Below, piece by piece: positions 1 to 8,256 of a stretch of 50,979 nt of DNA. The DNA is from Candidatus Krumholzibacteriota bacterium (GTDB taxonomy: Bacteria; Krumholzibacteriota; Krumholzibacteriia; Krumholzibacteriales; Krumholzibacteriaceae), in assembly GCA_016926065.1 (NCBI GenBank), contig JAFGPI010000152.1, forward strand, positions 1 through 50,979, read 5' to 3'. Positions within the stretch are counted from its first letter, which is position 1, and every line of letters begins with the position of its first letter. The notes beneath the pieces were generated by a model. That model searched no databases and was not told where the DNA came from. It was given only the letters and a program-made list of their open reading frames with translations. Both the position numbers and the translations under genes were made by a program.

Positions 1-8
1 ATTAGGCG

Positions 9-1598
9 GTGATTGAATTCGATCGGATCTCAATCAACCGTTCCGCCAGGCAGGTTCTCCTGACGCCCAAGCGCGCCTATGCGTTTTGGCGTCGGTTTAT
101 GATCCCCTTGTCACTGATGGCTCTTTCGGCGGAAATATCTTTTTCCCCCCTGAGATCGGCCGATCTACCCGTCCGGGAAGTTTTCCTGGGGGGGGCGAGG
201 GAAGAAATCCTAACCGGGATGGATTCGTTCGACCGCCATCTCCTCAGGTTGGAGGCCGGCTACCGGGACCTCTATTATGATAAAAAAGGCGACCGTTTAC
301 AGGACTATCATCAAAGCGATATCCGCCTGCTGCATCTTTTCAGGACCGGAAGGTGGGTAGGCGGCTACCGGCTGGGCCGTAACGTTCTAATCCTGAAACA
401 AGACAACCTCTACAGTGAACGGGACCGGCTGCGGGGCTCCGCCGAGGCCTGGAACCTGGAAGGTTTGGGGGGAGTGGATTTACCCGGTCCCGGCCGGGCC
501 GGGATCGGCCGCCTGCGGGCGATGGGCGCGCTGGGATACCGGGGGCAAGGGGTAGCCGGCTCCATCGACACCCGCCTGACCTGGAATAACCGGTGCCGGT
601 TGTATCTGGGGGCGGAATCGTACCCCCACCGGATCGAGCTGTCTCAGTCCATCGCCGGACATACCTTCCCCTTTCATTTTCCCTTCCGGACATGGGGGGG
701 CGATATGGCGGTCATGGTCCCCCTCGAACTGTTTACCTTGGAGCTGGAGGGGGGAATGGAAAGGTGCCGGGGGGAGGGAGAGGAAGTGAAGGGATTTCTA
801 AATAGCATCTTTTGGCGGACCGAGCAGGGTGGGGGAACGGTTTCTTACCGGACCGAGCGTTACGGAGAAGGCGGCCGGCTCTTTAGGAAAACTACATCGG
901 CTTCCGCCCTCCCCGGTTTTTTATTCAACCTGGAGCATAAAACCGGATACCTGGAGATGCACATGTACAATCGAGGTGTCCGCTACCTGCATCTAAAGGA
1001 TTTCAAAACTTACTTCACCGGCATCGAGTTATCCCTGGTGCCGCTGAGGAATAGCTGGCTGAGCCTGGGTTGGGAGAGGACCAGGGTCTATCATCCCAAG
1101 CCGGCTTGGGCCAAGGACGCCTTCGCGGCCATCTGGCCCTTCACCATTTGGGATATCTTTGCTGCCCAAGAATTCGTGCTGGGCGAGGTAGAGGCCAGCC
1201 TGGATAGCTGGTTTATCGGAGCCGGAACCGTCATCGAAGGGGAGAGGCTCGATATCGAACTGCTGGGGCGCTTCGATTTTCTGGGGGATGAGGGGGGAGT
1301 GATCTGGTATCAGAAAGAATACCTTAACTACCCCTTTCATCCCTATTTTGTCCCCCATGACGACCGCCTGGATATTTCCCCTATTTACGCCCTTCAACTT
1401 CAACCGGCAGCCGAGCTGCGTATCGGTGAATATCTGACCCTCCGCATCTCCCTGGAAGCCTACATACCATTCGGGAAGAAGGAAGATTCCGGGAACGGTG
1501 GGACGCCTTCCGTCACTCCGGTCCCCCGGGCCGAGGAGGAGGATTCCTCCAGGCACGGCGGCTTGCGGGGTAAGATCAGGCTCCTCTACGCTTTTTAA
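9..1598 (+). CDS. predicted outer-membrane beta-barrel protein
   Basis: Family not recognised. The 529-residue product has a hydrophobic stretch near residues 31-45, which could be a signal-peptide core, followed by many short alternating polar/aromatic segments typical of membrane beta strands. It ends in a terminal Phe (GKIRLLYAF), the usual C-terminal signature of barrels inserted by the BAM machinery. An in-frame TAG at 3-5 shows the reading frame opens inside the window. The GTG at 9 gives an unusually long n-region before the hydrophobic core; an ATG at 99 would start directly at MIPLSLMAL but without positive charges. Neither has a convincing Shine-Dalgarno. The substrate or partner cannot be inferred. 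It stands alone: the next element downstream is a transposase remnant. Confidence 0.6.
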   Translation: MIEFDRISINRSARQVLLTPKRAYAFWRRFMIPLSLMALSAEISFSPLRSADLPVREVFLGGAREEILTGMDSFDRHLLRLEAGYRDLYYDKKGDRLQDYHQSDIRLLHLFRTGRWVGGYRLGRNVLILKQDNLYSERDRLRGSAEAWNLEGLGGVDLPGPGRAGIGRLRAMGALGYRGQGVAGSIDTRLTWNNRCRLYLGAESYPHRIELSQSIAGHTFPFHFPFRTWGGDMAVMVPLELFTLELEGGMERCRGEGEEVKGFLNSIFWRTEQGGGTVSYRTERYGEGGRLFRKTTSASALPGFLFNLEHKTGYLEMHMYNRGVRYLHLKDFKTYFTGIELSLVPLRNSWLSLGWERTRVYHPKPAWAKDAFAAIWPFTIWDIFAAQEFVLGEVEASLDSWFIGAGTVIEGERLDIELLGRFDFLGDEGGVIWYQKEYLNYPFHPYFVPHDDRLDISPIYALQLQPAAELRIGEYLTLRISLEAYIPFGKKEDSGNGGTPSVTPVPRAEEEDSSRHGGLRGKIRLLYAF

Positions 1599-1682
1599 GA
1601 ATAAAAAAATCATGCTCGTTACTTGTTTGGTCTGCAATTAAAAAACCGGACAACATTTTGGATTATAAATAACCTGTACAGA

Positions 1683-1701
1683 GGTCCTCCAAAGGAGGAC
1701 C
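1683..1701 (+). promoter_or_regulatory. hairpin sequestering the SD of the transposase remnant
   Basis: A perfect 8-bp inverted repeat, GGTCCTCC (1683-1690) and GGAGGACC (1694-1701), has a 3-nt AAA loop. The right arm contains the strong Shine-Dalgarno GGAGG, 5 nt before the ATG at 1704. In RNA the ribosome-binding site would therefore be paired. Hairpins that hide the transposase start are a known way for insertion sequences to limit read-in expression; applying that here is inference. Confidence 0.5.
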
Positions 1702-1703
1702 CA

Positions 1704-1835
1704 ATGAAGCGAAAGCGATTCACCGAGGAACAGATTAGCTACGGGCTCAGAACAAAACCGAGGATAATCTTCGATAGTTTTACTCCATCACCGCAGACAT
1801 TGTGGAAGTGAAGAAGATGGATATCCTTTGGATAG
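1704..1835 (+). pseudogene. IS3-family transposase OrfA remnant
   Basis: The ATG at 1704 opens a peptide starting MKRKRFTEEQISYGLR, which closely matches the N-terminus of IS3-family OrfA proteins (the HTH_Tnp_1 type, commonly MKRxRFTEEQI.YAL). The similarity stops after about 16 codons. Near 1793-1815 the reading ..QTLWK-stop-RR resembles the QTFYRWKKK end of the same HTH, so the middle of the domain is lost and the frame ends in TGA at 1809-1811. No OrfB/integrase core or clear terminal inverted repeats are visible. It lies about 120 bp from the 3' end of tRNA-Leu. This is a decayed fragment, not an active element. The family call rests on one short but distinctive motif. Confidence 0.6.
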
Positions 1836-1884
1836 ATTTAAATATTTAGGCACAAATCCAGGCACAATCCCCATTTCCCACAAA

Positions 1885-1911
1885 TAGAAAAACGGATCAA
1901 CTGATCCGTTT
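1885..1911 (-). terminator. rho-independent terminator of tRNA-Leu
   Basis: Read on the minus strand, a perfect 10-bp stem (arms 1902-1911 and 1890-1899, 2-nt loop) runs into a T-tract. It sits 18 nt after the encoded CCA end of tRNA-Leu and fits as its terminator. Confidence 0.8.
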
Positions 1912-1928
1912 AACTCATTGAAAACAAA

Positions 1929-2016
1929 TGGTGCCGGAGGTGGGAATCGAACCCACACGGTACCAAGTACCGGGGGATTTTGAGTCCCCTGCGTCTACCA
2001 ATTTCACCACTCCGGC
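1929..2016 (-). tRNA. tRNA-Leu (anticodon CAA)
   Basis: The reverse strand folds as a class II tRNA. The acceptor stem is GCCGGAG paired with CTCCGGC, the D-arm carries TGGTAGACGC, and the anticodon stem GGGGA/TCCCC encloses the loop CTCAAAA, so positions 34-36 are CAA, reading UUG. The long variable arm pairs CGGTAC with GTACCG, and the T-arm contains GGTTCGATTCC. The 3' CCA is encoded (1929-1931), unlike tRNA-Ala at 5225. The gene has its own sigma70-like promoter and terminator and is a single-gene unit. Confidence 0.95.
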
Positions 2017-2025
2017 ACCAGGCTG

Positions 2026-2054
2026 AAAATATTTTGAATGCCCGGTAGTGTCAA
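2026..2054 (-). promoter_or_regulatory. sigma70-type promoter of tRNA-Leu
   Basis: On the minus strand a perfect -35 TTGACA (2049-2054) is separated by 17 bp from a -10 TATTTT (2026-2031). The predicted start lies within a few bases of the 5' end of the tRNA at 2016. Confidence 0.75.
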
Positions 2055-2126
2055 GATCTATCTTCCCTCCGCGGGGGTCGGATAGCGGCGCGGATAAAGG
2101 AATAATACGGTAGGAAAAGCATACTC

Positions 2127-2678
2127 CTAGCTGTATCTGCCGTAACTTCCCCGGCGCGTAGCCCGGCAGGGGCCGAGGATCTCCCGCAGCACCACGGCCT
2201 GTTGAAAGTAGGGCAGCCCTTCCAGGATCTGGTCGATCGACCGGCGCTGCAACTCTCCGCGGGGATACTCGATACCGCCCACCGGGGAGATTTCCTCCGG
2301 GGAAAGTACGAGCCCCTCGTAGCTCTCCGGGATGGGGGCGGGCTCACTCCCGGGCAAGCTTTCCGGGGTTTCCTCGAAAGCATCTTCTTCCCATCCTCCC
2401 CCGGGTGGGATTTCCGCTTGCCCGTAGCTGCCGGTGATTTCACTTTCCGGAAACTCTGCTTCCCGGAGGGGGAGGGTGTCCCCCTCTGGTTGGCCGAAGG
2501 CTTCCGCCGGCACTTTAGGTTTGGCGGTCTCCTGCTGCAGTTCCTCGATCAACGCCTGCAGACCGGTTTTTTTCCCTCCCGTTCCCGGCTTGGGCTTCTG
2601 CATCAAGCCGCGCATTATGCGCGATCCGATATTCAGGATGATCATGAATATGATAAATCCGATCAGTCCTTCACCCAT
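2127..2678 (-). CDS. small membrane-anchored protein downstream of floA
   Basis: The 183-residue product was not assigned to a named family. Residues 3-22 form one hydrophobic N-terminal helix (GLIGFIIFMIILNIG). A long, low-complexity, Glu/Pro-rich linker follows. A short C-terminal segment (residues about 145-172, with LPYFQQAVVLREILGPCRA) looks like a conserved interaction motif; similar ends occur in small orphan proteins of other bacteria as I remember them, which is not verified. The start has an AAGGAG Shine-Dalgarno 8 nt upstream, placed inside the end of floA. It is the last gene of the nfeD-floA operon, so a role at flotillin-type membrane domains is plausible by position only. Confidence 0.6.
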   Translation of the reverse strand: MGEGLIGFIIFMIILNIGSRIMRGLMQKPKPGTGGKKTGLQALIEELQQETAKPKVPAEAFGQPEGDTLPLREAEFPESEITGSYGQAEIPPGGGWEEDAFEETPESLPGSEPAPIPESYEGLVLSPEEISPVGGIEYPRGELQRRSIDQILEGLPYFQQAVVLREILGPCRATRRGSYGRYS

Positions 2679-2684
2679 CGGTTC

Positions 2685-3671
2685 TTACTCCTTGGTGCTT
2701 TTGCCGTTCGGCCCGGCTATCGAATTTCTCATGCTGGTGTCGGCCTGAATATTGCGGATATTGTAATAATCCATTATCCCCAGGTTTCCCTGGCGGAAGG
2801 CTTCGGAAATGGCCCGCGGTATCTCCGCTTCGGCTTCCACCACCTTGGCCCGCATCTCCTGGGTGCGGGCCTTCATTTCCTGCTCCACGGCCACCGCCAG
2901 GGCCCTGCGCTCCTCGGCCTTGGCCTGGGCGATCCTCTTGTCCGCTTCGGCCTGGTCGGTTTGCAGTTTGGCCCCTATGTTGACGCCTACATCGACATCG
3001 GCGATATCGATGGAGAGGATTTCGAAGGCCGTGCCCGAATCGAGGCCTTTCTCCAGCACCGTTTTGGAAATCTGATCGGGATTTTCCAGAACGTGCTTGT
3101 GGGATTTGGCCGAACCGATGGTGGTCACGATTCCTTCTCCCACCCGGGCCACTATGGTCTCTTCGCCCGCGCCGCCCACCAACCGGTCTATATTGGCCCG
3201 GACCGTGACCCGGCTGGTGGCCTTTACCTGGATGCCGTCCATGGCCACCGCGGCGATCATGGGGGTGTCGATCACCTTGGGATTGACGCTTAACTTGACC
3301 GCTTCGAGCACGTCGCGGCCGGCCAGATCAATGGCGGTGGCCCGCTCGAAAGTCAGGTTTATGTTGGCCTTATCGGCCGAAATAAGGGCGTTGACCACGT
3401 TCTGCACGTTACCCCCGGCCAGAAAGTGGGCTTCCATCTTGTCTATGTCCATGGGGATCCCGGCCTTGGTGGCGGCGATCTTGGGCCTGATGATACGCTG
3501 CGGGGGGACCTTGCGCAGGCGCATTCCGATAAGATCCCGGAAGATCCTGACCCGCACTCCGGAAAAGTAAGCGGTGACCCACAGGCCTATGGGGACGAAG
3601 TAGAAGAATAACAGCGCCACCAGGATGATTATGAACACCAGGAAAAATAAAGCCGCTCCAGAAAATTCCAT
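2685..3671 (-). CDS. floA: FloA flotillin-like membrane scaffold protein
   Basis: The 328-residue product matches the bacterial flotillin-like FloA (YqfA) family in length and sequence. There is an N-terminal hydrophobic hairpin (about residues 5-35). An SPFH/band-7 domain with the family-specific stretches [14 protein letters not shown] and [20 protein letters not shown] follows. Next comes an Ala/Glu/Lys/Arg-rich coiled coil (about 230-290, [19 protein letters not shown]) that drives oligomerisation. FloA proteins organise ordered membrane microdomains and affect secretion and cell-wall synthesis in species where they have been studied. It lies 37 nt downstream of nfeD on the same strand, the usual NfeD-flotillin pairing. 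AAAGGA lies 10 nt before the ATG. Nothing appears damaged. Confidence 0.93.
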   Translation of the reverse strand: MEFSGAALFFLVFIIILVALLFFYFVPIGLWVTAYFSGVRVRIFRDLIGMRLRKVPPQRIIRPKIAATKAGIPMDIDKMEAHFLAGGNVQNVVNALISADKANINLTFERATAIDLAGRDVLEAVKLSVNPKVIDTPMIAAVAMDGIQVKATSRVTVRANIDRLVGGAGEETIVARVGEGIVTTIGSAKSHKHVLENPDQISKTVLEKGLDSGTAFEILSIDIADVDVGVNIGAKLQTDQAEADKRIAQAKAEERRALAVAVEQEMKARTQEMRAKVVEAEAEIPRAISEAFRQGNLGIMDYYNIRNIQADTSMRNSIAGPNGKSTKE

Positions 3672-3708
3672 CTCGTTACCGTCCTTTCCCGTCCGGCCCT
3701 CACGCCGG

Positions 3709-5049
3709 TCAGATCCTTTCCACTACAATCCTATAACCTTCTATCTTCTTGACCCGGATTTTCATGTTCTTTTCTATAAATTCCCCTTCGGTGACCACCG
3801 ATAGCTTTTCATCCTCGATCAGGGCCGTTCCGGCTGGTCTGAGGGTGGTCAGGGCGATGCCGGTTTTTCCCTCCAGCTCCCGGTAAGATTCGGGGGAGGA
3901 ACGGAAACCGGCGGAAACGGATTCGGTGGTCTTTAATACCAGCCGGTTCACCGGGGTGAACTTGGGCAGGAACCGCAGGGCGATCAGGATGATGAGGAAG
4001 GAAGAAATGAAAGATATGGCCAATACCTTGGCTCCGGAGAATATGTCGGTGGGATGAAAGAATCGACCCACCAGGCTGAGATAGAGGCTGGCCACAATGG
4101 CTATGATGCCCAGGGTGCCGGTGATGCCGAATCCGGGGATAAGAAATATCTCCACCAGCAGCAAAATCACCCCGATCACAAAAAGGATGATCTCTCCCCA
4201 GCCGGCCAGGTGAATCAAGCTGTGGCTGCCGAAAAACAGGGCCAGGGCTATAAGGGCGATTATTCCGGGGGCTCCGAATCCGGGAGTCTTGATCTCGAAG
4301 AAGATGCCCAGCAGGGCCAGGGTGAGGAGGATACTGCTCACTATGGCCTGGGTGAGAAATCCGGCCACCTTCTCGGCCAGGTTCATTCCGGCCACGGTGA
4401 TCTTCGCGTTAGCCAGGTTTTCGTTCTTTAGAATTTCTGTGACCGTTTCCGCCTGGAAGTCGGCGACTTTTAGTTCGATGGCCTGTTTGGCGGTAAGGGT
4501 CAGCAATTTCCCCTCCTCCACCACCCCTTCGATGGAGATGCTCTTATCGGCGAAAGCCTCTGCTATCTCCCCGGGACGGTTATTCTTGTCCGCCGTGGAG
4601 CGGAGCTCCGCCCGCCAGTACGATACCACCTTTTCACTGACCTCGCCCGATTTCAAACCGAGGCCGATCGATACCGGCTCGGCCGCTCCGATGGTCGATT
4701 GGGGGTGCATATAGATCCGGTTGGCGGCCAGGGAAATCAGAACGCCCGCCGAGATGGCCCGCTTGTTGATGAAGGCCACCGTCGGCACGCGGGAATTGAT
4801 TATGGCATCCCTGATTACCACCGCGGCGTCCAGGCGCCCGCCGAAGGTGTTGATCTCATAAATAATGAGATCGTATCCCTCCCGGTCTGCCTCCTCGGTC
4901 ATTCTTTCAACGAAGGGGGAGAGACCGAGTTGAATTTCACCCGTTACCGGTATCAGCATCACCCGGGATTTGCCGCGGGCCGGTACCGTGGATAGAAGAA
5001 TCAAGAGGCAAAGTAATGCCGGAAAAAACCATTTAACTAGCCTGTCCAT
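3709..5049 (-). CDS. nfeD: NfeD-family membrane serine protease (ClpP class)
   Basis: This 446-residue long-form NfeD has a signal peptide (residues 1-26) followed by a ClpP-like protease domain (about 28-200). The putative nucleophile is Ser100 in NKRAISAG, with a general-base candidate Lys140 in VSEK; this Ser-Lys arrangement and spacing resemble archaeal 1510-N protease. The INTFGG motif forms the oxyanion region. Four to five membrane helices (about 230-350) and a C-terminal OB-fold NfeD domain (about 370-446) follow. The long form is known to cleave stomatin or flotillin-type partners, and floA follows directly, so FloA is the probable partner. Transcription probably starts at the TTGACT/TAGAGT promoter upstream, and AAAGGGGG serves as Shine-Dalgarno. 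Confidence 0.93.
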   Translation of the reverse strand: MDRLVKWFFPALLCLLILLSTVPARGKSRVMLIPVTGEIQLGLSPFVERMTEEADREGYDLIIYEINTFGGRLDAAVVIRDAIINSRVPTVAFINKRAISAGVLISLAANRIYMHPQSTIGAAEPVSIGLGLKSGEVSEKVVSYWRAELRSTADKNNRPGEIAEAFADKSISIEGVVEEGKLLTLTAKQAIELKVADFQAETVTEILKNENLANAKITVAGMNLAEKVAGFLTQAIVSSILLTLALLGIFFEIKTPGFGAPGIIALIALALFFGSHSLIHLAGWGEIILFVIGVILLLVEIFLIPGFGITGTLGIIAIVASLYLSLVGRFFHPTDIFSGAKVLAISFISSFLIILIALRFLPKFTPVNRLVLKTTESVSAGFRSSPESYRELEGKTGIALTTLRPAGTALIEDEKLSVVTEGEFIEKNMKIRVKKIEGYRIVVERI

Positions 5050-5074
5050 GTGCGTACCCCCTTTGCTGCCTCAC

Positions 5075-5103
5075 ACTCTATTTCTTTTAATGAGGGGAGT
5101 CAA
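5075..5103 (-). promoter_or_regulatory. sigma70-type promoter of the nfeD-floA operon
   Basis: On the minus strand, -35 TTGACT (5098-5103), a 17-bp spacer and -10 TAGAGT (5075-5080) lie about 25 bp upstream of the nfeD ATG, leaving a short leader that contains AAAGGGGG. Confidence 0.6.
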
Positions 5104-5186
5104 GATTTTCCGTGGCGGCGCCCCGAACCGGATCGGAAAGGGGAGGGGCGGGAGTCCAGAGGGAAGGGCCGGCATACATTTTGTCC

Positions 5187-5214
5187 TTGACGAAGGCCTT
5201 TTTTCTGTTAATAT
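5187..5214 (+). promoter_or_regulatory. sigma70-type promoter of tRNA-Ala
   Basis: TTGACG (5187-5192), a 16-bp spacer and TAATAT (5209-5214) place the expected transcription start about 4 nt before the tRNA 5' end at 5225. Confidence 0.75.
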
Positions 5215-5224
5215 CTCGGTAGTT

Positions 5225-5297
5225 GGGGTTGTAGCTCAGCTGGGAGAGCACTTGTCTGGCAGACAAGAGGTCACGGGTTCGATCCCCGTCAACTCCA
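5225..5297 (+). tRNA. tRNA-Ala (anticodon GGC)
   Basis: The acceptor GGGGTTG pairs with CAACTCC and includes the G3:U70 wobble pair that identifies alanine tRNAs. The D-arm is GCTCAGCTGGGAGAGC. The anticodon stem CTTGT/ACAAG encloses CTGGCAG, so positions 34-36 are GGC. The T-arm carries GGGTTCGATCCCC. The CCA end is not encoded (the discriminator A is followed by CTT) and must be added after transcription. An eight-T run (5299-5306) follows directly and may end transcription. Confidence 0.96.
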
Positions 5298-5368
5298 CTT
5301 TTTTTTAGAATTCCCAAAGCGGGATTCACTAAAAAGTATACGCGGTTTTTCCAGGATGCGTGATTGCC

Positions 5369-6772
5369 ATGGAAGCAAATCAGCCCTTTGAGGCTCTATG
5401 CATCTTTGAGGACAATCGGTACCCCAATTTTTTCCCTCTCTCCCTTAATAAACCGGTTTTCGAACTCCAGATTGGCGCCCAGACCCTTAGAAACCGGATT
5501 ATCTCGGAGCTTTTTCCCCAGCGGATCCACCTGCTGTGCCGTCCCTATCTGGCCGAGGTTCTCGGTGAAAACCTGAATCCCGAACAAGATGGGTTAATCA
5601 TGGACGTGAATTCACAGCCGGAAAATCCGGTGCTGTTCGTCAACGGCAGGTTGCTGGCCCTGGGGGAAAGCTTCCAGTCCCTGCTGGCGGAACTGGAGGA
5701 TGACTGCCTGATAGACAAAAACGGGATTCCGGTTGTGGCCCGGCTCTCCCCGGAGAAGGCCGGACGGTTCATGGAATTTCTATCCGTTCCCCTGCAGGAC
5801 GATAGCGTGGTAAAGGTTTTCACTGAATTCAGAAAGATGACCGAAAAGTCCCCTAAAAAGCCGTTCCCCTCCCGGGAGGATACCGATCTGCGCGAGAGCG
5901 AGCAGGCCCTGGAGGCCTGGGTCAAGGATAATGGAGTCAAGAGAAAGCCGACCGATTTCAAGCTGATCTCGCATTACTGGCATTTTATCGCGGAAAATGG
6001 TAATTGCCTGAGGGATGATTTCCAGAAGAATCCCATGCGGGGTCCGGCTCCGGAAGCCTCGCTCTACCGGGGAGTCGATCTGATAAACGAAGAGGATATA
6101 ATTATCGGCGCGGGAGTGGAAGTACGCTCGGGAACGGTGCTGGACGCCTCGGAAGGTCCCATAATCATCGCCGCCGGCGTGCGCATAGAACCCAACGCCA
6201 TTATCGACGGACCATGTTTCATCGGGGAAAGATCGATCATCCGGGGAGGCGCCAAGGTGGGAAAAGGCACCTCCATCGGGACGGAATGCCGGATCGGGGG
6301 CGAGGTGGGGGAATCGATAGTCTCCTCCTACACCAACAAACAGCACGAAGGATTTCTGGGCCATGCCTATATCGGATCCTGGGTAAACATAGGAGCGGGG
6401 AGCTGTAACAGCGATCTGAAAAACAACTATCAAAAAATCAACGCCTGGAGCGCCGGCAGGATCAGGGAGACGGGGAGAAGATTTCTGGGCGCGATCGCCG
6501 GGGATAATACCAAGCTGGCCATCAATACCCGGATCAATACCGGCACCGTGATCGGATTCAATTCCAACGTGCTGAGCGCGAAATTCCCTCCCAAATTCGT
6601 TCCCAGCTTTACCTGGCAAATAGAGCCCGAGTGGGTGGAATACGACCTGGAAAAAGCCATCCTCACCGCCGGTATAATGATGGACAGGCGAAATGTGCAG
6701 TTAACCCAGGGGGGGGAAACCCTGTTCCGATATCTTTTCAATCTATGCCGCCAGAGCGGGCATAACTCTTAA
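5369..6772 (+). CDS. GlmU-like sugar nucleotidyltransferase/left-handed beta-helix protein
   Basis: The product of about 467 residues has two parts. The N-terminal part (about 1-210) resembles the NTP_transf_4 type found in FCB bacteria: it aligns in style (FEDNRYPNFFPLSLNKPVFELQIG) but lacks the usual LAGGxGTRM nucleotide-binding signature. The C-terminal part (about 225-430) is a left-handed beta-helix of hexapeptide repeats, with the acetyltransferase-like stretches SYTNKQHEGFLGHAYIGSWVNIGAGS and NINTGTVIGF. The family is thought to make UDP-GlcNAc-like sugar nucleotides for the envelope. No GlmM or GlmS gene is close by. ATG 5369 is preferred (AGGA 12 nt upstream); GTG 5360 is in frame but only 3 nt from that AGGA. 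Activity of the N-domain is uncertain. Confidence 0.75.
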   Translation: MEANQPFEALCIFEDNRYPNFFPLSLNKPVFELQIGAQTLRNRIISELFPQRIHLLCRPYLAEVLGENLNPEQDGLIMDVNSQPENPVLFVNGRLLALGESFQSLLAELEDDCLIDKNGIPVVARLSPEKAGRFMEFLSVPLQDDSVVKVFTEFRKMTEKSPKKPFPSREDTDLRESEQALEAWVKDNGVKRKPTDFKLISHYWHFIAENGNCLRDDFQKNPMRGPAPEASLYRGVDLINEEDIIIGAGVEVRSGTVLDASEGPIIIAAGVRIEPNAIIDGPCFIGERSIIRGGAKVGKGTSIGTECRIGGEVGESIVSSYTNKQHEGFLGHAYIGSWVNIGAGSCNSDLKNNYQKINAWSAGRIRETGRRFLGAIAGDNTKLAINTRINTGTVIGFNSNVLSAKFPPKFVPSFTWQIEPEWVEYDLEKAILTAGIMMDRRNVQLTQGGETLFRYLFNLCRQSGHNS

Positions 6773-6928
6773 TAGCGGAAGAAGGGTTGGGGACCAGGCT
6801 GAAAGAAAAATCACGGTATATTTAAAGTGATGGGCCCTCCCGGCTGATTCGCCGCGGGGACGTTCCGCGCGGAACCGGGGGAGGGAGAGGATGAAATTGA
6901 GCGGGAGTTTTTCACGAAAGGGTGAGAG

Positions 6929-7729
6929 GTGCCTCAGACGTTGATAATCGGGGAGAGGTTGAACAGCAGCAATAAGAAAGTAAGATCGTGGTTCGAGGAG
7001 CGGGATGAATCCCGGCTGATGGACCTGGCCCGGTTACAGCAAGCCGGGGGCGCCGGCTACCTCGATTTGAATCTGGCCATGCTGAGGGAAAGCGAACTGG
7101 ACACCTTGATCTGGATGGGGGAACTAGTCCGCGGGGAATTGCCGGTGGGTATCGCCGTGGATAGCCCTCATGCTGAGGTTTTAAGGGCGGGGGCCCTGCG
7201 CTTTAAAGAAGCTTGTATCATAAATTCCCTTACCAGCGACCGGGAAGAATTGCTGGCCATGCTTCCGGTTATCGCCGATACGGGAGCCGGAGTGATCGTG
7301 ATGCTTAAGAACAGGGAGGGCATACCGGAAACGGCCGCGGGTCGGCTGCGCCTGGCCCGGGAGGTGGCGGAAACGATGGCCGGGGAGGATATCCCCGGGG
7401 AAAAGGTCTTTTTCGATCCGGTTTTCACTCCCCTGGCCACCGCCCGGGAGGGCCTGGTGGTGGTGCTGGAGACGATCCAGGGATTGAGAGATGATTTCGG
7501 AGCATTTCAAACGATTGGAGGGCTTTCCAATGTATCGTACGGATTGCCCCTGCGGAAACTTCTCAATAGAACCTTCCTGGCGATGATTCTAGCCCGGGGG
7601 ATAACCGCCCTGATATGCGATCCCACCGATAAGAATCTGATGGAAACCCTGCGGGTGGCGGAGATGATAGAGGGGAAGGATCCCGGCTGCAGGGAGTTCC
7701 TACGTTACTTCCGCGGCCGCGCGAAATGA
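6929..7729 (+). CDS. AcsE-like methyltetrahydrofolate methyltransferase (pterin-binding TIM barrel)
   Basis: The 266-residue product equals the length of methyltetrahydrofolate:corrinoid/iron-sulfur protein methyltransferase (AcsE, MeTr). It starts with IIGERLNSS, has the YLDLNLA strand that binds the pterin ring, a VFFDPVFTPL strand, and the family hallmark GGLSNVSYGLPLRKLLNR with the Asn that polarises the methyl group, then DPTDKNLM near the end. AcsE passes a methyl group from CH3-H4folate to a corrinoid protein in the Wood-Ljungdahl pathway. No other gene of that pathway is in the window, so the acceptor is unknown. Start: GTG with a weak purine-rich site (GAAAGGGTGA) upstream. A dihydropteroate synthase is unlikely because of length and the SNVS loop. 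Confidence 0.8.
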   Translation: MPQTLIIGERLNSSNKKVRSWFEERDESRLMDLARLQQAGGAGYLDLNLAMLRESELDTLIWMGELVRGELPVGIAVDSPHAEVLRAGALRFKEACIINSLTSDREELLAMLPVIADTGAGVIVMLKNREGIPETAAGRLRLAREVAETMAGEDIPGEKVFFDPVFTPLATAREGLVVVLETIQGLRDDFGAFQTIGGLSNVSYGLPLRKLLNRTFLAMILARGITALICDPTDKNLMETLRVAEMIEGKDPGCREFLRYFRGRAK

Positions 7730-7841
7730 ACCGAAACATGCTCCGGTCCATCCTATTTTGAAATACCATGATTCATTTTGCTGTGGCCGGGGGGTAGCGG
7801 ACCTCCCCCGGAGGCGCTGGGGACGTTCCGAATCCAGGTTG

Positions 7842-7956
7842 CAAGCCACTTTCATCATTAAGCTTACGCAACTCCCCTTTTTGTGGCATAGGATGGCATA
7901 ACTCTTGAACTTACAGGGAACCGCACGCGGATAGTTCCCTGTAGGTTCGTGGCTTG
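7842..7956 (+). ncRNA. possible structured RNA, unclassified
   Basis: CAAGCCAC (7842-7849) pairs with GTGGCTTG (7949-7956). One nucleotide inside that closing stem is a 14-bp hairpin, 7908-7921 with 7934-7947, with one G-T wobble and a 12-nt loop. A further partial stem pairs 7838-7846 with 7862-7872, which competes with the closing stem. I do not recognise 6S, tmRNA, SRP or RNase P signatures, and no promoter or T-tract frames it. It may be an RNA gene, the 3' UTR of the methyltransferase gene, or a double-stranded protein-binding site. Confidence 0.25.
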
Positions 7957-8140
7957 TCCCTTACGTGTTTCTCATCCTCACGTGTTGCAGAATCCTCGCG
8001 TCAAGGGGCACACGTTCCGATCGGGGAACTTTTACTATATTTTACCCTATTTTGCTATTTTTATCTATATCATTAGATTAAGGGAATGATACCCGTCCCC
8101 GGAAATCGGCAAAAAAAATTGAAATTCAGGAATTTTCCTT

Positions 8141-8169
8141 TTGACAACAAGTTGGCACTATGCTAACAA
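8141..8169 (+). promoter_or_regulatory. sigma70-type promoter of the HU gene
   Basis: A perfect -35 TTGACA (8141-8146), a 17-bp spacer and -10 TAACAA (8164-8169) give a leader of about 80 nt before the HU start. Confidence 0.7.
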
Positions 8170-8256
8170 TGCACTTGTTAAGATGTTAAAACCGATAATG
8201 GATTTACACCGAAGCGGTTGAATAAAAGGCTCTTGAATCGAGTGGGGTGAATGGTT

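Larger units (their letters stand above)
7730..8256 (+). other. 527-bp non-coding gap with stable hairpins and the HU promoter
   Basis: No credible gene is visible. The left part holds an 8-bp GC-rich hairpin (7787-7794 with 7804-7811), which could end the methyltransferase transcript although no T-tract follows. The middle holds a long hairpin (7908-7921 with 7934-7947) enclosed by an 8-bp long-range pairing (7842-7849 with 7949-7956). The right part is AT-rich and carries the HU promoter. Two CGTGTT-type words (7964 and 7981) recur at 15958 and 17347. Confidence 0.6.

Noticed and set aside
1929..2016. tRNA-Leu as the attachment site of an integrated element
   Set aside because: No duplicated tRNA 3' end and no integrase gene nearby; XerC at 48335 is the housekeeping enzyme.
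2202..3293. Open frame of 363 codons on the plus strand across floA
   Set aside because: It is antisense to a clear floA gene; the translation is His/Gly-rich without any domain, as expected of a shadow frame.
6856..7830. 12-bp direct repeat GGGGACGTTCCG at 6856-6867 and 7819-7830 flanking the methyltransferase gene
   Set aside because: Repeats of this length are expected many times by chance in 51 kb, and no transposase or other mobility signature accompanies it.
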